Source: Arthrobacter sp. SO3 (lineage in GTDB: Bacteria; Actinomycetota; Actinomycetes; Actinomycetales; Micrococcaceae). From it: a stretch of DNA of 64,000 bases. Below, in pieces: positions 38,222 to 46,506 of this stretch. The stretch spans positions 1 to 64,000 of the forward strand of contig NZ_MQTS01000021.1 of NCBI RefSeq assembly GCF_020532825.1. The letters are read 5' to 3'. Within the stretch, counting starts at the first letter, position 1. Every line of letters begins with the position of its first letter. Both the position numbers and the translations under genes were made by a program. Under the pieces are notes generated by a model, which saw nothing but the letters and a program-made list of their open reading frames with translations, did not search any database and was not told where the DNA came from.

Positions 38222-40123
38222 GTGAACACGCAGCGCGTCCTCAGCGGGCGCTATGAGCTGGGTGAGCTGATCGGCCGCGGCGGCATGGCCGACGTCTTCC
38301 GCGGCGTCGACACCCGGCTGGGACGCACCGTCGCCGTCAAACTCCTGCGCCCGGACCTGGCCCGGGACCCCCAGTTCCAGGCCAGGTTCAAGCGCGAGGC
38401 GCAGGCGGTGGCCGCCCTGAACCACCCCACGATCGTTGCCATCTACGACACCGGTGACCACGCGGTCCCCGGCGACCACGAGGACACCGTCCGGGTGCCG
38501 TACATCGTGATGGAGTTCGTCTCCGGCAGGACGATCCGCGATCTGATCCGGGCCAAGGAAGTCAGCATCGACCAGGCGATCGATTTCACGCTCGGGGTGC
38601 TCGCTGCCCTGGACTACAGTCATAAGGCCGGGATCGTGCACCGCGACATCAAACCGGCCAATGTGATGTTCTGCCCGGAGAACAACAGCGTGAAAGTCAT
38701 GGACTTCGGGATTGCCCGCGCCATGGCCGACTCCGCAGCGACCATGACCCAGACCCAGGCCGTGGTGGGCACCGCCCAGTACCTTTCACCGGAGCAGGCC
38801 CGCGGCGAGACGGTGGACGCCCGCAGCGACCTCTACTCCGCCGGCTGTCTCCTGTATGAGATGCTGACCGGCCGCCCGCCTTTCATCGGCGACAGCCCCG
38901 TTTCCGTCGCCTACCAGCATGTGCGTGAGATCCCCGGACTGGCCAGCAGCTTGAACCCTGACGTCTCCGAGGCGCTGGACAGCGTGCTGATGAAGGCACT
39001 CCAGAAGAACCGAGCGGACCGCTTCCAGGATGCTGCAGCCTTCCGCCGCGCCCTTCGGGCAGCCCGCAGTGGCGTGGGCGTCGCCGCGCCGGCCGCCAGC
39101 GAAGCTCCCACCGATCCCCATGACACGATCCCCACGCCGGACAGCGCAGCGACCGCCGCCTTCTCGGTGACCGGCGCGAAGTTCCTCGACGAGACCCCCA
39201 CAGGCAGGCTCAGGCCGGTGCCGGAGGCCTCGGCCGATGATGAAAACGCTCTGCTGGCACAAGGGGTTGCCTATGGCGCCGAAGACACCGACAGCCTGCC
39301 GCTGGTGCTGCCGCTCGAACGCGAGCACACCGCGCGGCAGCGGTCGCGACGCCGGACATGGATCTCCGCCCTGGTGATCGTCACCGTCCTGGTATTGGCG
39401 GGAGGCGGCCTGTGGCTTTACAACATGATGAACCAGGCGCCGCCGCCCGTAGCCAAGGTCCTGGTCCCGTCGGTGACGTCGCTGACCGAGACGGAGGCCC
39501 TCCAGAAGCTCTACAACGCCGGGCTTAAGCCCCAGCTCAGCCGGATGCAGCACGAGACGATCGCCAAGGGCATCGCCGTCGGCACCGTTCCCACGACGGG
39601 GACCTCGCTGGAGCCCGACTCGGCCATCACGCTAAACATCTCCGAAGGCCCCAGCGTCATCACCATCCCCGCGGACCTGCCCGGGCGGACGGAGGCCGCC
39701 GCCCGGGATGTCCTGCGCCAGAAGGGCCTCGCCGGAGCACCGGGCACCACCATGGCCAACAGTCCGACGGTCCCGGCCGGCATTGTGATCACGACCAACC
39801 CTGCCCCGGGCCAGAACGTGGCCGCAGGCAGCACGGTGGAAATCATTGTCTCGACCGGCAAGGTGGCGGTTCCCCAGCTCATTGGGCTTCCGCAGGCCGA
39901 GGCTGAGGCCGCCCTGAAGGCTGTTGGCCTCGGCATCAACGCTACGGAAGTCGAAAACTCCCAGGTGGAGCCGGGAAAGGTGACCGGGCAGGCCGACGCC
40001 GCCGAGGCCCTGGTGGAACAGGGCAAGACGGTCACCGTCACTGTGGCCAAGGCTCCGCCGCCACCGCCGGCCCCGAGCCCCAGCGCCACGCCGACCCCGA
40101 CGCCCACCAAGAGCTCGAAGTAA
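38222..40123 (+). CDS. pknB: Ser/Thr protein kinase PknB with three PASTA domains
   Basis: A 633-residue receptor kinase. Kinase domain: IGRGGMADVFRG glycine loop, K40, HRDIKPAN with D142, DFG 161-163, activation loop ending GTAQYLSPEQ. After a long linker comes a membrane helix (about 379-400) and three PASTA repeats (about 408-605) that bind peptidoglycan fragments or lipid II, then a Pro/Thr-rich tail. Mycobacterial PknB has four repeats. The GTG giving MNTQRVLSGRYELG matches homolog starts; an in-frame ATG at 38174 adds 16 residues. Last gene of the operon, convergent with pabA. Confidence 0.95.
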   Translation: MNTQRVLSGRYELGELIGRGGMADVFRGVDTRLGRTVAVKLLRPDLARDPQFQARFKREAQAVAALNHPTIVAIYDTGDHAVPGDHEDTVRVPYIVMEFVSGRTIRDLIRAKEVSIDQAIDFTLGVLAALDYSHKAGIVHRDIKPANVMFCPENNSVKVMDFGIARAMADSAATMTQTQAVVGTAQYLSPEQARGETVDARSDLYSAGCLLYEMLTGRPPFIGDSPVSVAYQHVREIPGLASSLNPDVSEALDSVLMKALQKNRADRFQDAAAFRRALRAARSGVGVAAPAASEAPTDPHDTIPTPDSAATAAFSVTGAKFLDETPTGRLRPVPEASADDENALLAQGVAYGAEDTDSLPLVLPLEREHTARQRSRRRTWISALVIVTVLVLAGGGLWLYNMMNQAPPPVAKVLVPSVTSLTETEALQKLYNAGLKPQLSRMQHETIAKGIAVGTVPTTGTSLEPDSAITLNISEGPSVITIPADLPGRTEAAARDVLRQKGLAGAPGTTMANSPTVPAGIVITTNPAPGQNVAAGSTVEIIVSTGKVAVPQLIGLPQAEAEAALKAVGLGINATEVENSQVEPGKVTGQADAAEALVEQGKTVTVTVAKAPPPPPAPSPSATPTPTPTKSSK

Positions 40124-40150
40124 GTCGAAGCTGACCGGGCGGGCTTTCGG

Positions 40151-40792
40151 CTAGTGCTTGATGAGCGGGCTGAGCCCGGCCGCGCGCTGGCCCGCTCCGG
40201 CCATGCCGAGCGATTCCAGCCAGTTCCCGAGCATCTGGTAGCCGCCTTCGGTCAGGACGGACTCCGGGTGGAACTGCACCCCGCAGAGGGGCGCGGTTCG
40301 ATGCTGCAGCCCCATCACCACACCGGTACCCGTCTCCGCGGTGATCTCCAGGACGTCCGGGATACTCTCCCGGACGGCAGCGAGGGAATGGTAGCGGGTC
40401 GCCGTGAAGGGCGACGGCAGCCCGTCGAACACACTGCCGCCGTGGTGCTCCACAAGGGACGTCTTGCCGTGCATCAACTCGGGCGCGTGGGTGACGGTTC
40501 CCCCGTAGGCCTCGGCCAGTGCCTGGTGGCCCAGGCAGACCCCCAGCATCGGTTTGTTATGGCTGCCGCACCACTTGATCAACTCAATGCAGACCCCTGC
40601 GCCCGCGGGGTTTCCGGGGCCGGGCGAGATGAGGACGCCGTCGCGCGCTTCCGCCAGGTCAATGGCCTCGGCCAGGCTAACGTCGTCGTTGCGGACGACG
40701 GTGGTCTCTGCGCCCAGTTCCTGGAGATACCCCACCAGGGTGTACACAAAGCTGTCGTAGTTGTCGACGACGAGGATCTTGGTTGTGCTCAT
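40151..40792 (-). CDS. Aminodeoxychorismate/anthranilate synthase component II
   Basis: A 213-residue class I glutamine amidotransferase. Catalytic triad: C86 in GVCLGHQALAEAYGG, H175 and E177 in FHPESV; oxyanion area LISPGPGNP. It supplies ammonia from glutamine to a PabB or TrpE partner; none is nearby, so folate versus tryptophan use is open (pabA or trpG). Same position as trpG next to pknB in Mycobacterium. The nearest start has no clear alternative. Confidence 0.92.
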   Translation of the reverse strand: MSTTKILVVDNYDSFVYTLVGYLQELGAETTVVRNDDVSLAEAIDLAEARDGVLISPGPGNPAGAGVCIELIKWCGSHNKPMLGVCLGHQALAEAYGGTVTHAPELMHGKTSLVEHHGGSVFDGLPSPFTATRYHSLAAVRESIPDVLEITAETGTGVVMGLQHRTAPLCGVQFHPESVLTEGGYQMLGNWLESLGMAGAGQRAAGLSPLIKH

Positions 40793-41016
40793 GGGTGCCT
40801 TGCTGAACCAATCGTTGAATCAGTGAACTGGGTGGATTGTGCCATCCAGGAAAGCCGGACGTTCGCGGCGGACGCCCCGGCGGCCTGAACAACAGCTAGA
40901 ATTGGCTCCGAACAAGAACTCAAACGTGACCAGGAGCGCGTTGACCGCCGGTGTATTCCTTCTTGCAGGATATCAAGCCAGGTCCCGCTCCTGTTCCCAG
41001 CCGCCCAGGAGGACCC

Positions 41017-41271
41017 GTGCCCGAGTCAAAGCGCCGCAAAAGGACCATTCCCGCCACGACGCAGACTTCCACCGCGCACGCGCACAAGCCGAACCCGGTC
41101 TGGTTCAAGCCGGTGATGTTCGGCCTGATGATCATCGGCCTCCTCTGGATCATCACCTTCTACATCAGCCAAGGCGCCTTCCCCGTCGCCGCCTGGGGAT
41201 CCGCGAACATCATCGCCGGCTTCGGCATCGCCATCATCGGCTTCCTGATGACCACCCGCTGGCGTTCCTGA
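41017..41271 (+). CDS. crgA: Cell division protein CrgA
   Basis: An 84-residue protein: a basic, soluble N-terminus (SKRRKRTIP) followed by NPVWFKPVMFGLMIIGLLWIITFYI and a second helix NIIAGFGIAIIGFLMTTRWRS, i.e. two membrane segments with a short loop. CrgA coordinates FtsZ-ring/septum proteins, including FtsQ, FtsI and PbpA, in actinobacteria. GTG start was chosen since AGGAGG lies 4 nt upstream; a longer frame from 40951 lacks support. Near the pbpA-pknB cluster, as in Mycobacterium. Confidence 0.92.
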   Translation: MPESKRRKRTIPATTQTSTAHAHKPNPVWFKPVMFGLMIIGLLWIITFYISQGAFPVAAWGSANIIAGFGIAIIGFLMTTRWRS

Positions 41272-41290
41272 GCCCCGCTGCAAGTGACGG

Positions 41291-41319
41291 AAGACCGGTA
41301 CACCGTGTGTGCCGGTCTT
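41291..41319 (+). terminator. Terminator hairpin after crgA
   Basis: AAGACCGGTACA and TGTGCCGGTCTT pair with one G-U across a 5-nt loop; a short T run follows. About 20 bp after the crgA stop. Confidence 0.7.
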
Positions 41320-41391
41320 TCGCGTTAACGCCGGGGCCCCGAATCGGCCGATAATGCTGTCAAGAAGAATCGGGCAAGCGAAGGAATCACA

Positions 41392-41997
41392 ATGGCCCCG
41401 GCAGTATCCGGCTCGGTCCTCGGCGACGACGGCCTTGCCCGGCCCCCGTGGGCGGCCGTGGACCCGTTGCTGCGCGCATACTACGACACAGAGTGGGGGC
41501 TCCCGGTACGGGACGAGCAGGGCCTCTTCGAGCGCATCAGCCTCGAGGCGTTCCAGGCCGGGCTGTCCTGGGCCACGATCCTCCGGAAGAGGCCGGCATT
41601 CCGGACCGCCTTCCACGACTTCCATCCCGAGACGGTCGCCGCTTTCACTGAAACGGATGTCGAGCGTCTGCTCCTCGATACCGGAATCGTCCGCAACCGG
41701 CTCAAGATCCGGGCCGCCATCACCAACGCCCAGTCCACCATTGCTTTGAGGGACGACGGCGGACTGGTGGACTTCGTGTGGTCCTTCCAGCCGGAGTCCA
41801 CGCCGGAACCGGTCTCCCCTGCGGACATCCCAACCACCTCGGCCGAGTCGGTTGCCCTGTCCAAGGCGTTGCGGAAGCGGGGTTTCGCTTTCGTCGGACC
41901 CACCACGATGTACGCCCTGATGGAAGCGATCGGCATGATCGACACCCATCTCCTGGACAGCCACCGCCGGGGCAGCTCAGGCGTCTGGCCCCGCTGA
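41392..41997 (+). CDS. tag: DNA-3-methyladenine glycosylase I-like protein
   Basis: A 201-residue Tag-family base-excision enzyme, removing 3-methyladenine from DNA. It contains the family core AYYDTEWGLPVRDEQGLFERISLEAFQAGLSWATILRKR with the catalytic Glu in LEAFQ, then GFAFVGPTTMYALMEAIGMIDTH. The N-terminal Cys and the His, plus the C-terminal His/Cys that form the zinc snap in Escherichia coli Tag, are not visible: RPPW replaces RCxW, Y31 replaces His, and the C-terminus ends DSHRRGSSGVWPR. So the zinc site is probably lost, or partially lost. It directly precedes the DnaA-box array. Confidence 0.88.
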   Translation: MAPAVSGSVLGDDGLARPPWAAVDPLLRAYYDTEWGLPVRDEQGLFERISLEAFQAGLSWATILRKRPAFRTAFHDFHPETVAAFTETDVERLLLDTGIVRNRLKIRAAITNAQSTIALRDDGGLVDFVWSFQPESTPEPVSPADIPTTSAESVALSKALRKRGFAFVGPTTMYALMEAIGMIDTHLLDSHRRGSSGVWPR

Positions 41998-42008
41998 CGC
42001 AGCAGCGC

Positions 42009-42694
42009 TGTGCACAACTCCGGCCAAAGTTATCCACAATGTTGATAACTTTCCAGCGGCTCTGGCCGGTCCGGATGGCGTCCCCGCCGGTGCTGGCCCC
42101 AGGAAGCCCTTCCGTCGAACGAGAACCGGAGCCTATCGGGTCCGTGAGTTATTAACAGTGTGGATTCCCTGTGGATAAGTTCACAGGGCTCAGGGCCGCG
42201 CCCGGCTTGGCAGCCGTGGCACGCGATGTCCGCACCATCTCAGGCCAGCGTGCGGCCCGGGGAAAGTTATCCACTTAACAACAACTCAGTACCCACAACT
42301 TATCCACAGCTGGGGATAACCCGGCCAGACGAGGGGATTCCGCCGGTTTCTGGCGCCATACGGCGCCAATTCCATCCGGGATACTTGGAGCGACAAGTTA
42401 TTAACATTGTGAATAACCCTGTTGAAATCTGATTTGTGCCGGGAGTGGCCCGGTGGGGACAGCGCAGCGTCGCCGCCCTCCCGCGCCTGATACCCACCGG
42501 AAGCCGGCTTGCGGAGCTTTTCCCCGGCGGCGTTGTCCACTTAACCACAGGCCCGCCCACAGGAGTTATCCACAATTGTGGAGATCGGGAAGTGCCGCGG
42601 AACAAAATCGCCCGGTGTGGCCCTCAGATCCGCACCGCCCGCACGAACTACAGCCGTGTAAGTTACCAACAGTGTGGATAACCCCTGTGGACAA
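42009..42694. other. Array of DnaA-box modules in the tag-rhomboid intergenic region
   Basis: The gene-free stretch 41998-42891 holds five exact copies of TTATCCACA or its complement (42030, 42170, 42300, 42566, 42673) and one TTGTCCACA complement (42686), plus one-mismatch copies at 42267, 42311, 42408 and 42533. They fall into six modules starting near 42029, 42147, 42267, 42396, 42533 and 42661, that is every 118-137 bp. Modules 2, 4 and 6 resemble each other (AGTTATTAACAGTGTGGATT-like), as do 3 and 5 (TTATCCACTTAAC-like). No open frame of note. DnaA binding is inferred. Confidence 0.75.
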
Positions 42695-42778
42695 CCCCCG
42701 AGAGGACGGTGGATCCTGGCCTGCACCGGCCGCGGTGAGGGCCGCGGTGGGGGCCTCGGCCAGGCGGCAGCACCCGCC

Positions 42779-42806
42779 AAAAAAAGCGCGTCCGTCAGGA
42801 CGCGCT
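42779..42806 (-). terminator. Rho-independent terminator of the ppiA-rhomboid genes
   Basis: On the minus strand AGCGCGTCC, TGAC loop, then GGACGCGCT followed by seven T. Perfect 9-bp stem. It lies 86 bp after the rhomboid stop. Confidence 0.85.
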
Positions 42807-42891
42807 GTGGAAAATCAAGACACGCTGTGGGAAACCCTCAGGCAGGGCGGGCAGGGCGGAGTGGGGCAGAGTGGGGAACGGGCGGCGCGGT

Positions 42892-43773
42892 CTAGGCGCC
42901 GGCGACTCGGAGGGCGGAGACGGCGACGAGCAGGGCCAGTACCGCCACCAGGCCGCAGGCCTGCAACAGCCCCTGTCGCGGACCGCGGGGCGTGTACACA
43001 ATAACGGCCGCACACAGGGCACCTGTGACTGCACCACCAAGGTGCGCCTGCCAGGCAATCGAGGGGACCACAAACCCGATGACGCCGTTGATGATGATCA
43101 ACACCCAGAGTTGCCGGGTGTCGCCGCCGCGGCGGCGCTGGACCACCAGCATGGCGCCGAAGAGGCCGAAAATGGCGCCGGAAGCGCCCACGACTCCGGT
43201 GAGGGGCTGGCCCGGAACATACCCCGGCGTCAGCAGGAGGAAGCCCGCCGATCCGCCGAAGGCGGACAACAAATAGACCGCCAGGAACCGGATGCGGCCC
43301 AGGAGCGGCTCGAGTGCCTGGCCAAACACCCACAGCATGTACATGTTGAGCACAATGTGGAGGATGAAGCCCTGGGAATGGAGAAAGGCCGACGTCACCA
43401 TCCGCCACGGTTCGAACACCCCGTATTCCGGGGAGGCATAGACGGTGGCGAATGCCAGGTTCTGATAGATCAGGTCGCCGGGGACCAGCCACTGGAGCGC
43501 AAAGACCGCGGCGCAGAGCCCGATGATGAAGTAGGTGACCAGCGGTTTGCCGGTGGCCACGGCGCCGCCGTAGACGGTCCTGACGTCCGGCGTCGTGCGT
43601 TTTGTTTCGTTGACACAGTCAACGCACTGGAATCCGACGGCGGCCGCCCGCTGGCAGTCGGGGCACGCAGGGCGCCCGCAGCGCTGGCAGCGCACATAGG
43701 CGGGCCGGTCCGGGTGCCGGGGGCACACCGGAATCTGCGCGGACGGCTCTGCCGCCGGAATTCCGTAGCTCAT
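42892..43773 (-). CDS. Rhomboid-family intramembrane serine protease with zinc-ribbon N-terminus
   Basis: A 293-residue membrane protease. Residues 17-53 hold seven Cys in CxxC-like spacing (B-box/zinc-ribbon; C17, C29, C32, C37, C40, C50, C53). Then six or more membrane helices: N143 in HIVLNMYML, nucleophile S198 in GASGAIFG, and H244 in AHLGG form the catalytic residues. It cleaves membrane segments of unknown targets. Follows the cyclophilin gene by 9 bp on the same strand, so it is in one transcript. Confidence 0.93.
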   Translation of the reverse strand: MSYGIPAAEPSAQIPVCPRHPDRPAYVRCQRCGRPACPDCQRAAAVGFQCVDCVNETKRTTPDVRTVYGGAVATGKPLVTYFIIGLCAAVFALQWLVPGDLIYQNLAFATVYASPEYGVFEPWRMVTSAFLHSQGFILHIVLNMYMLWVFGQALEPLLGRIRFLAVYLLSAFGGSAGFLLLTPGYVPGQPLTGVVGASGAIFGLFGAMLVVQRRRGGDTRQLWVLIIINGVIGFVVPSIAWQAHLGGAVTGALCAAVIVYTPRGPRQGLLQACGLVAVLALLVAVSALRVAGA

Positions 43774-43782
43774 GCGCTGGGC

Positions 43783-44328
43783 TTAGAGTTTTTCGACGTC
43801 AATGCTGTTGATGGTGACGTCCTCGACCGGGCGGTCGCCCATCCCGGTGCGGACGCCCTCGATGGCGTCAACGACCTTCTTGGAGTCCTCGTCGGCCACC
43901 TCGCCGAAGATGCTGTGCTTGCCCTGCAGCCAGCCGGTGGGGATGGTGGTGATAAAGAACTGGGAGCCGTTGGTGCCGCGGCCCATCTGGATCCCGGCGT
44001 TCGCCATGGCCAGCTTGTAGGGCTCGTTGAAGGTCAGCTCCGGGTGGATTTCATCATCGAACTTGTATCCCGGGCCGCCGACACCGCGGCCCAGGGGGTC
44101 GCCCGCCTGGATCATGAAGTCCTTGATGATGCGGTGGAAGATGGTGCCGTCATACAGCGGCGTCCCCGTCTTGTCCTCGCCGGACTCCGGGTGGGTCCAG
44201 GCCTTCTCGCCGGTGGCCAGTCCGACGAAATTCTCGACGGTCTTGGGGGCGTGGTTGCCGAAGAGGCTGACGACAATGTCGCCCATGCTCGTGTGGATGG
44301 TTGCTTTTGCAGTTGCGATGGCAGTCAT
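43783..44328 (-). CDS. ppiA: Peptidyl-prolyl cis-trans isomerase (cyclophilin)
   Basis: A 181-residue cyclophilin: FHRIIKDFMIQAGDP catalytic Arg/Phe/Gln, GTNGSQFFITTIPTGWLQGKHSIFG, including the Trp that contacts cyclosporin in sensitive forms. No signal peptide, so cytoplasmic. Start at MTAIATAKATIHTSMGDIVV; the upstream extension is unlike the family. Neighbouring gyrA-ppiA-crgA order resembles Mycobacterium. Confidence 0.94.
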   Translation of the reverse strand: MTAIATAKATIHTSMGDIVVSLFGNHAPKTVENFVGLATGEKAWTHPESGEDKTGTPLYDGTIFHRIIKDFMIQAGDPLGRGVGGPGYKFDDEIHPELTFNEPYKLAMANAGIQMGRGTNGSQFFITTIPTGWLQGKHSIFGEVADEDSKKVVDAIEGVRTGMGDRPVEDVTINSIDVEKL

Positions 44329-44483
44329 AGGCCCTATTCTTCCATGAGAGGCCACTACACGCCGGGCCGGTCCGACAGTTCCGCGCTGGGTGAAATCCGG
44401 CCCAAATCGGCCTGAAGAATAGCCGGTGAGGTCTGGGACACGTAGGCTAACTGCAGAACCGTCACATTAATCGGGAGGTAGTT

Positions 44484-45455
44484 GTGAAGAAAACGGATCG
44501 TATTGCCCGGGAGCTGGAGCAGTCCGTCAGCACCGGAGTAGAGAACGCCAGGGAATGGGCTACCCCGCGGGTTGAAGCAGCAGTCAGCTGGGCAGTGCCG
44601 CGCCTGCAGCAGGGCCTGGATACCGCTTCTCCCAAGATCCAGGAAGGTCTCAAGTCGGCGGCCTACAACCTCGCCGACGGTGTTGCAACGGTAACCCCGC
44701 GCATCCAGGACAGCCTGGCCCATTTGGCACCGAGGATCCACGACGCCGTTGAGGGCGCGACCCCGCGCCTGCATGAGGCCCTGGACAAGGCGACGCCGGT
44801 CATCGCCAACGCGCGCGACCGGGTTGTCGTCGACTATCTGCCGAAGCTCTCGGACCAGATCGGCCAGGCCTCCGAAGCTGTGCACCGGACCCTCGAAAGC
44901 GCCCCGGCCCATGTGGATGCGGTCGCCCAGAAGCTCGGCGACGTGGGGATCATCCACACCGTCCAGGAGCAGGCAAAGACGGCCGGAAGCCGCGCCAAGG
45001 CCGCTGCGAGCCACGCCAGCAAGGCCGTCAGCGGCAAGCCGCAGAAGCCCAGGCACCGCGGATGGCTGGTCTTCGGCATCATTGCCGCGGCCGTGGCCGC
45101 CGGTGTTGCCGCCTGGAAGGCTTCCCAGCCGGTCGAAGATCCGTGGACGACACCGGCCCCGGTGACGCCCGCCCCCGTGCCGGCCACTACCGTCAACGAG
45201 GTCAAGGATTCCGTCAAGGACGCCGCTGACAAGGCCGGCGAAGCAACGGTCGCAGCCGCGGATACCGCAGCGGACGCTTCGGCTGATGTTGCCGAATCCG
45301 CCGACGACGCCGCAGACAAGGCCAAGCACGCCGCAGAGGACGCTGTCGAGGACATCAAGGACGCTTCCGCCAAGGTTGCCACCGATGCCAAGACTGCGGT
45401 CCGGAACATCGCCGCCAGCCGCAACAACGGCGCGGACAAGAACACCGGCCTCTAA
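44484..45455 (+). CDS. Membrane protein with 11-residue repeats and LEA-like tail
   Basis: A 323-residue protein of no recognised family. Residues about 25-125 carry an 11-residue repeat with a P-(R/K/V)-(I/L/V) core: Pro at 28, 39, 50, 72, 83, 94 and 105 (one unit lost at 61), which would form long amphipathic helices. A membrane helix lies at about 193-211 (WLVFGIIAAAVAAGVAAW). A Pro/Thr hinge (DPWTTPAPVTPAPVPATT) and a strongly charged Ala/Asp/Lys-rich tail (VKDAADKAGEATVAAADTAADAS) follow. GTG has GGGAGG upstream. Possibly membrane- or wall-associated scaffold. Confidence 0.8.
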   Translation: MKKTDRIARELEQSVSTGVENAREWATPRVEAAVSWAVPRLQQGLDTASPKIQEGLKSAAYNLADGVATVTPRIQDSLAHLAPRIHDAVEGATPRLHEALDKATPVIANARDRVVVDYLPKLSDQIGQASEAVHRTLESAPAHVDAVAQKLGDVGIIHTVQEQAKTAGSRAKAAASHASKAVSGKPQKPRHRGWLVFGIIAAAVAAGVAAWKASQPVEDPWTTPAPVTPAPVPATTVNEVKDSVKDAADKAGEATVAAADTAADASADVAESADDAADKAKHAAEDAVEDIKDASAKVATDAKTAVRNIAASRNNGADKNTGL

Positions 45456-45489
45456 AACGGCTGGCGGGCTGCCCGATTGCAGCCACTGA

Positions 45490-45527
45490 GGGAGGGATTC
45501 CGCCATCGGCGGGATTCCTCCCTTTTT
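45490..45527 (+). terminator. Rho-independent terminator
   Basis: A 15-bp stem (45490-45504 with 45508-45522; two G-U pairs in RNA), 3-nt loop, then TTTTT. It lies 35 bp after the repeat-protein stop. Confidence 0.9.
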
Positions 45528-45608
45528 CGCGCGATGTTTACCAGTTCGTAGCCGGGGCAATGCCCGGCTGCGGGCCGGAAAAATGTCACGGGTGCTAAAT
45601 TTAGGGGA

Positions 45609-46484
45609 ATGTCACCCGAAAAATCCTCTGAGGATGCCTTACACGATGCTGTGCACACACCAGATGTGTCCATTGTCATCCCGGCCTTCAACGAGGAAAG
45701 CGTCATCCGGCAGTGCCTCATTGCTGCCGTGTACCAGTCCGTCCCGGCCCACGAGATCATCGTGGTCGACAACATGTCGAAGGACCGCACAGCCGATATC
45801 GTCCGGCAGATGCAGTCGGAATATCCGGAGAGCCCCATCATCCTGCTCAGCCAGGACCGGCACCAGGGTCTGATCCCCACCCGCAACTTCGGCCTGGACC
45901 ATGCCTCCGGGGACATCCTCGGGCGGATCGACGCCGATTCCGTGCTGGAGCCCGACTGGGTCGAAGAAGTGCAGAAGGCCTTCCTGGACCAGTCCGTGCA
46001 CGCCGCGACCGGACCGGTGGTCTACTACGATATGCCGATGCGGCGCTTTGGCCTGAAGGCCGACGACAAGATGCGCCAGCTGATGCTTAAGCTCGCCAAG
46101 CACCAGTACCACTTCCTCTTCGGGTCCAATATGGCCCTCCGCCGCTCAGCGTGGGAAATCATCCGGACCGAGACCTGCCGGGATGAAAAGGACGAGATGC
46201 ACGAGGACATCGACCTGTCCCTGCACCTGGCGGACCACGAGCTCCGGATCCAGTACTGGCCGCAGATGGTCTCCGGAATGTCCGCGCGCCGCCTCGAAGA
46301 CTCTCCCCGCGACTACCGCTACTACGTGACGCGCTTCGACCGCACGTACAAGGCGCACAACGTCAAGAAGATGGCGCTCAAGGCCCCTATGGTCGTCTTC
46401 TTCTCCGTCTACTTCCCGGCCAAGCTGCTCCGGGCGATCCACACGGTCAATACGGCCCAGCCCGCCCGCCGCGGCGGCCAGTAG
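45609..46484 (+). CDS. Family 2 glycosyltransferase
   Basis: A 291-residue GT-A glycosyltransferase: VSIVIPAFNEESVIRQCL, EIIVVDNMSKDRTADIV, GLDHASGDILGRIDADSVLEPDW with the DXD-type motif IDADS, and ED-type catalytic region EDIDLSLHL. The C-terminal half contains a hydrophobic stretch (MALKAPMVVFFSVYFPAKLL), perhaps a membrane-near anchor. Sugar and acceptor unknown; polysaccharide or glycolipid work at the membrane is likely. Monocistronic. Confidence 0.88.
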   Translation: MSPEKSSEDALHDAVHTPDVSIVIPAFNEESVIRQCLIAAVYQSVPAHEIIVVDNMSKDRTADIVRQMQSEYPESPIILLSQDRHQGLIPTRNFGLDHASGDILGRIDADSVLEPDWVEEVQKAFLDQSVHAATGPVVYYDMPMRRFGLKADDKMRQLMLKLAKHQYHFLFGSNMALRRSAWEIIRTETCRDEKDEMHEDIDLSLHLADHELRIQYWPQMVSGMSARRLEDSPRDYRYYVTRFDRTYKAHNVKKMALKAPMVVFFSVYFPAKLLRAIHTVNTAQPARRGGQ

Positions 46485-46506
46485 CGCTGGCGGCAGCCGG
46501 CCGCCG

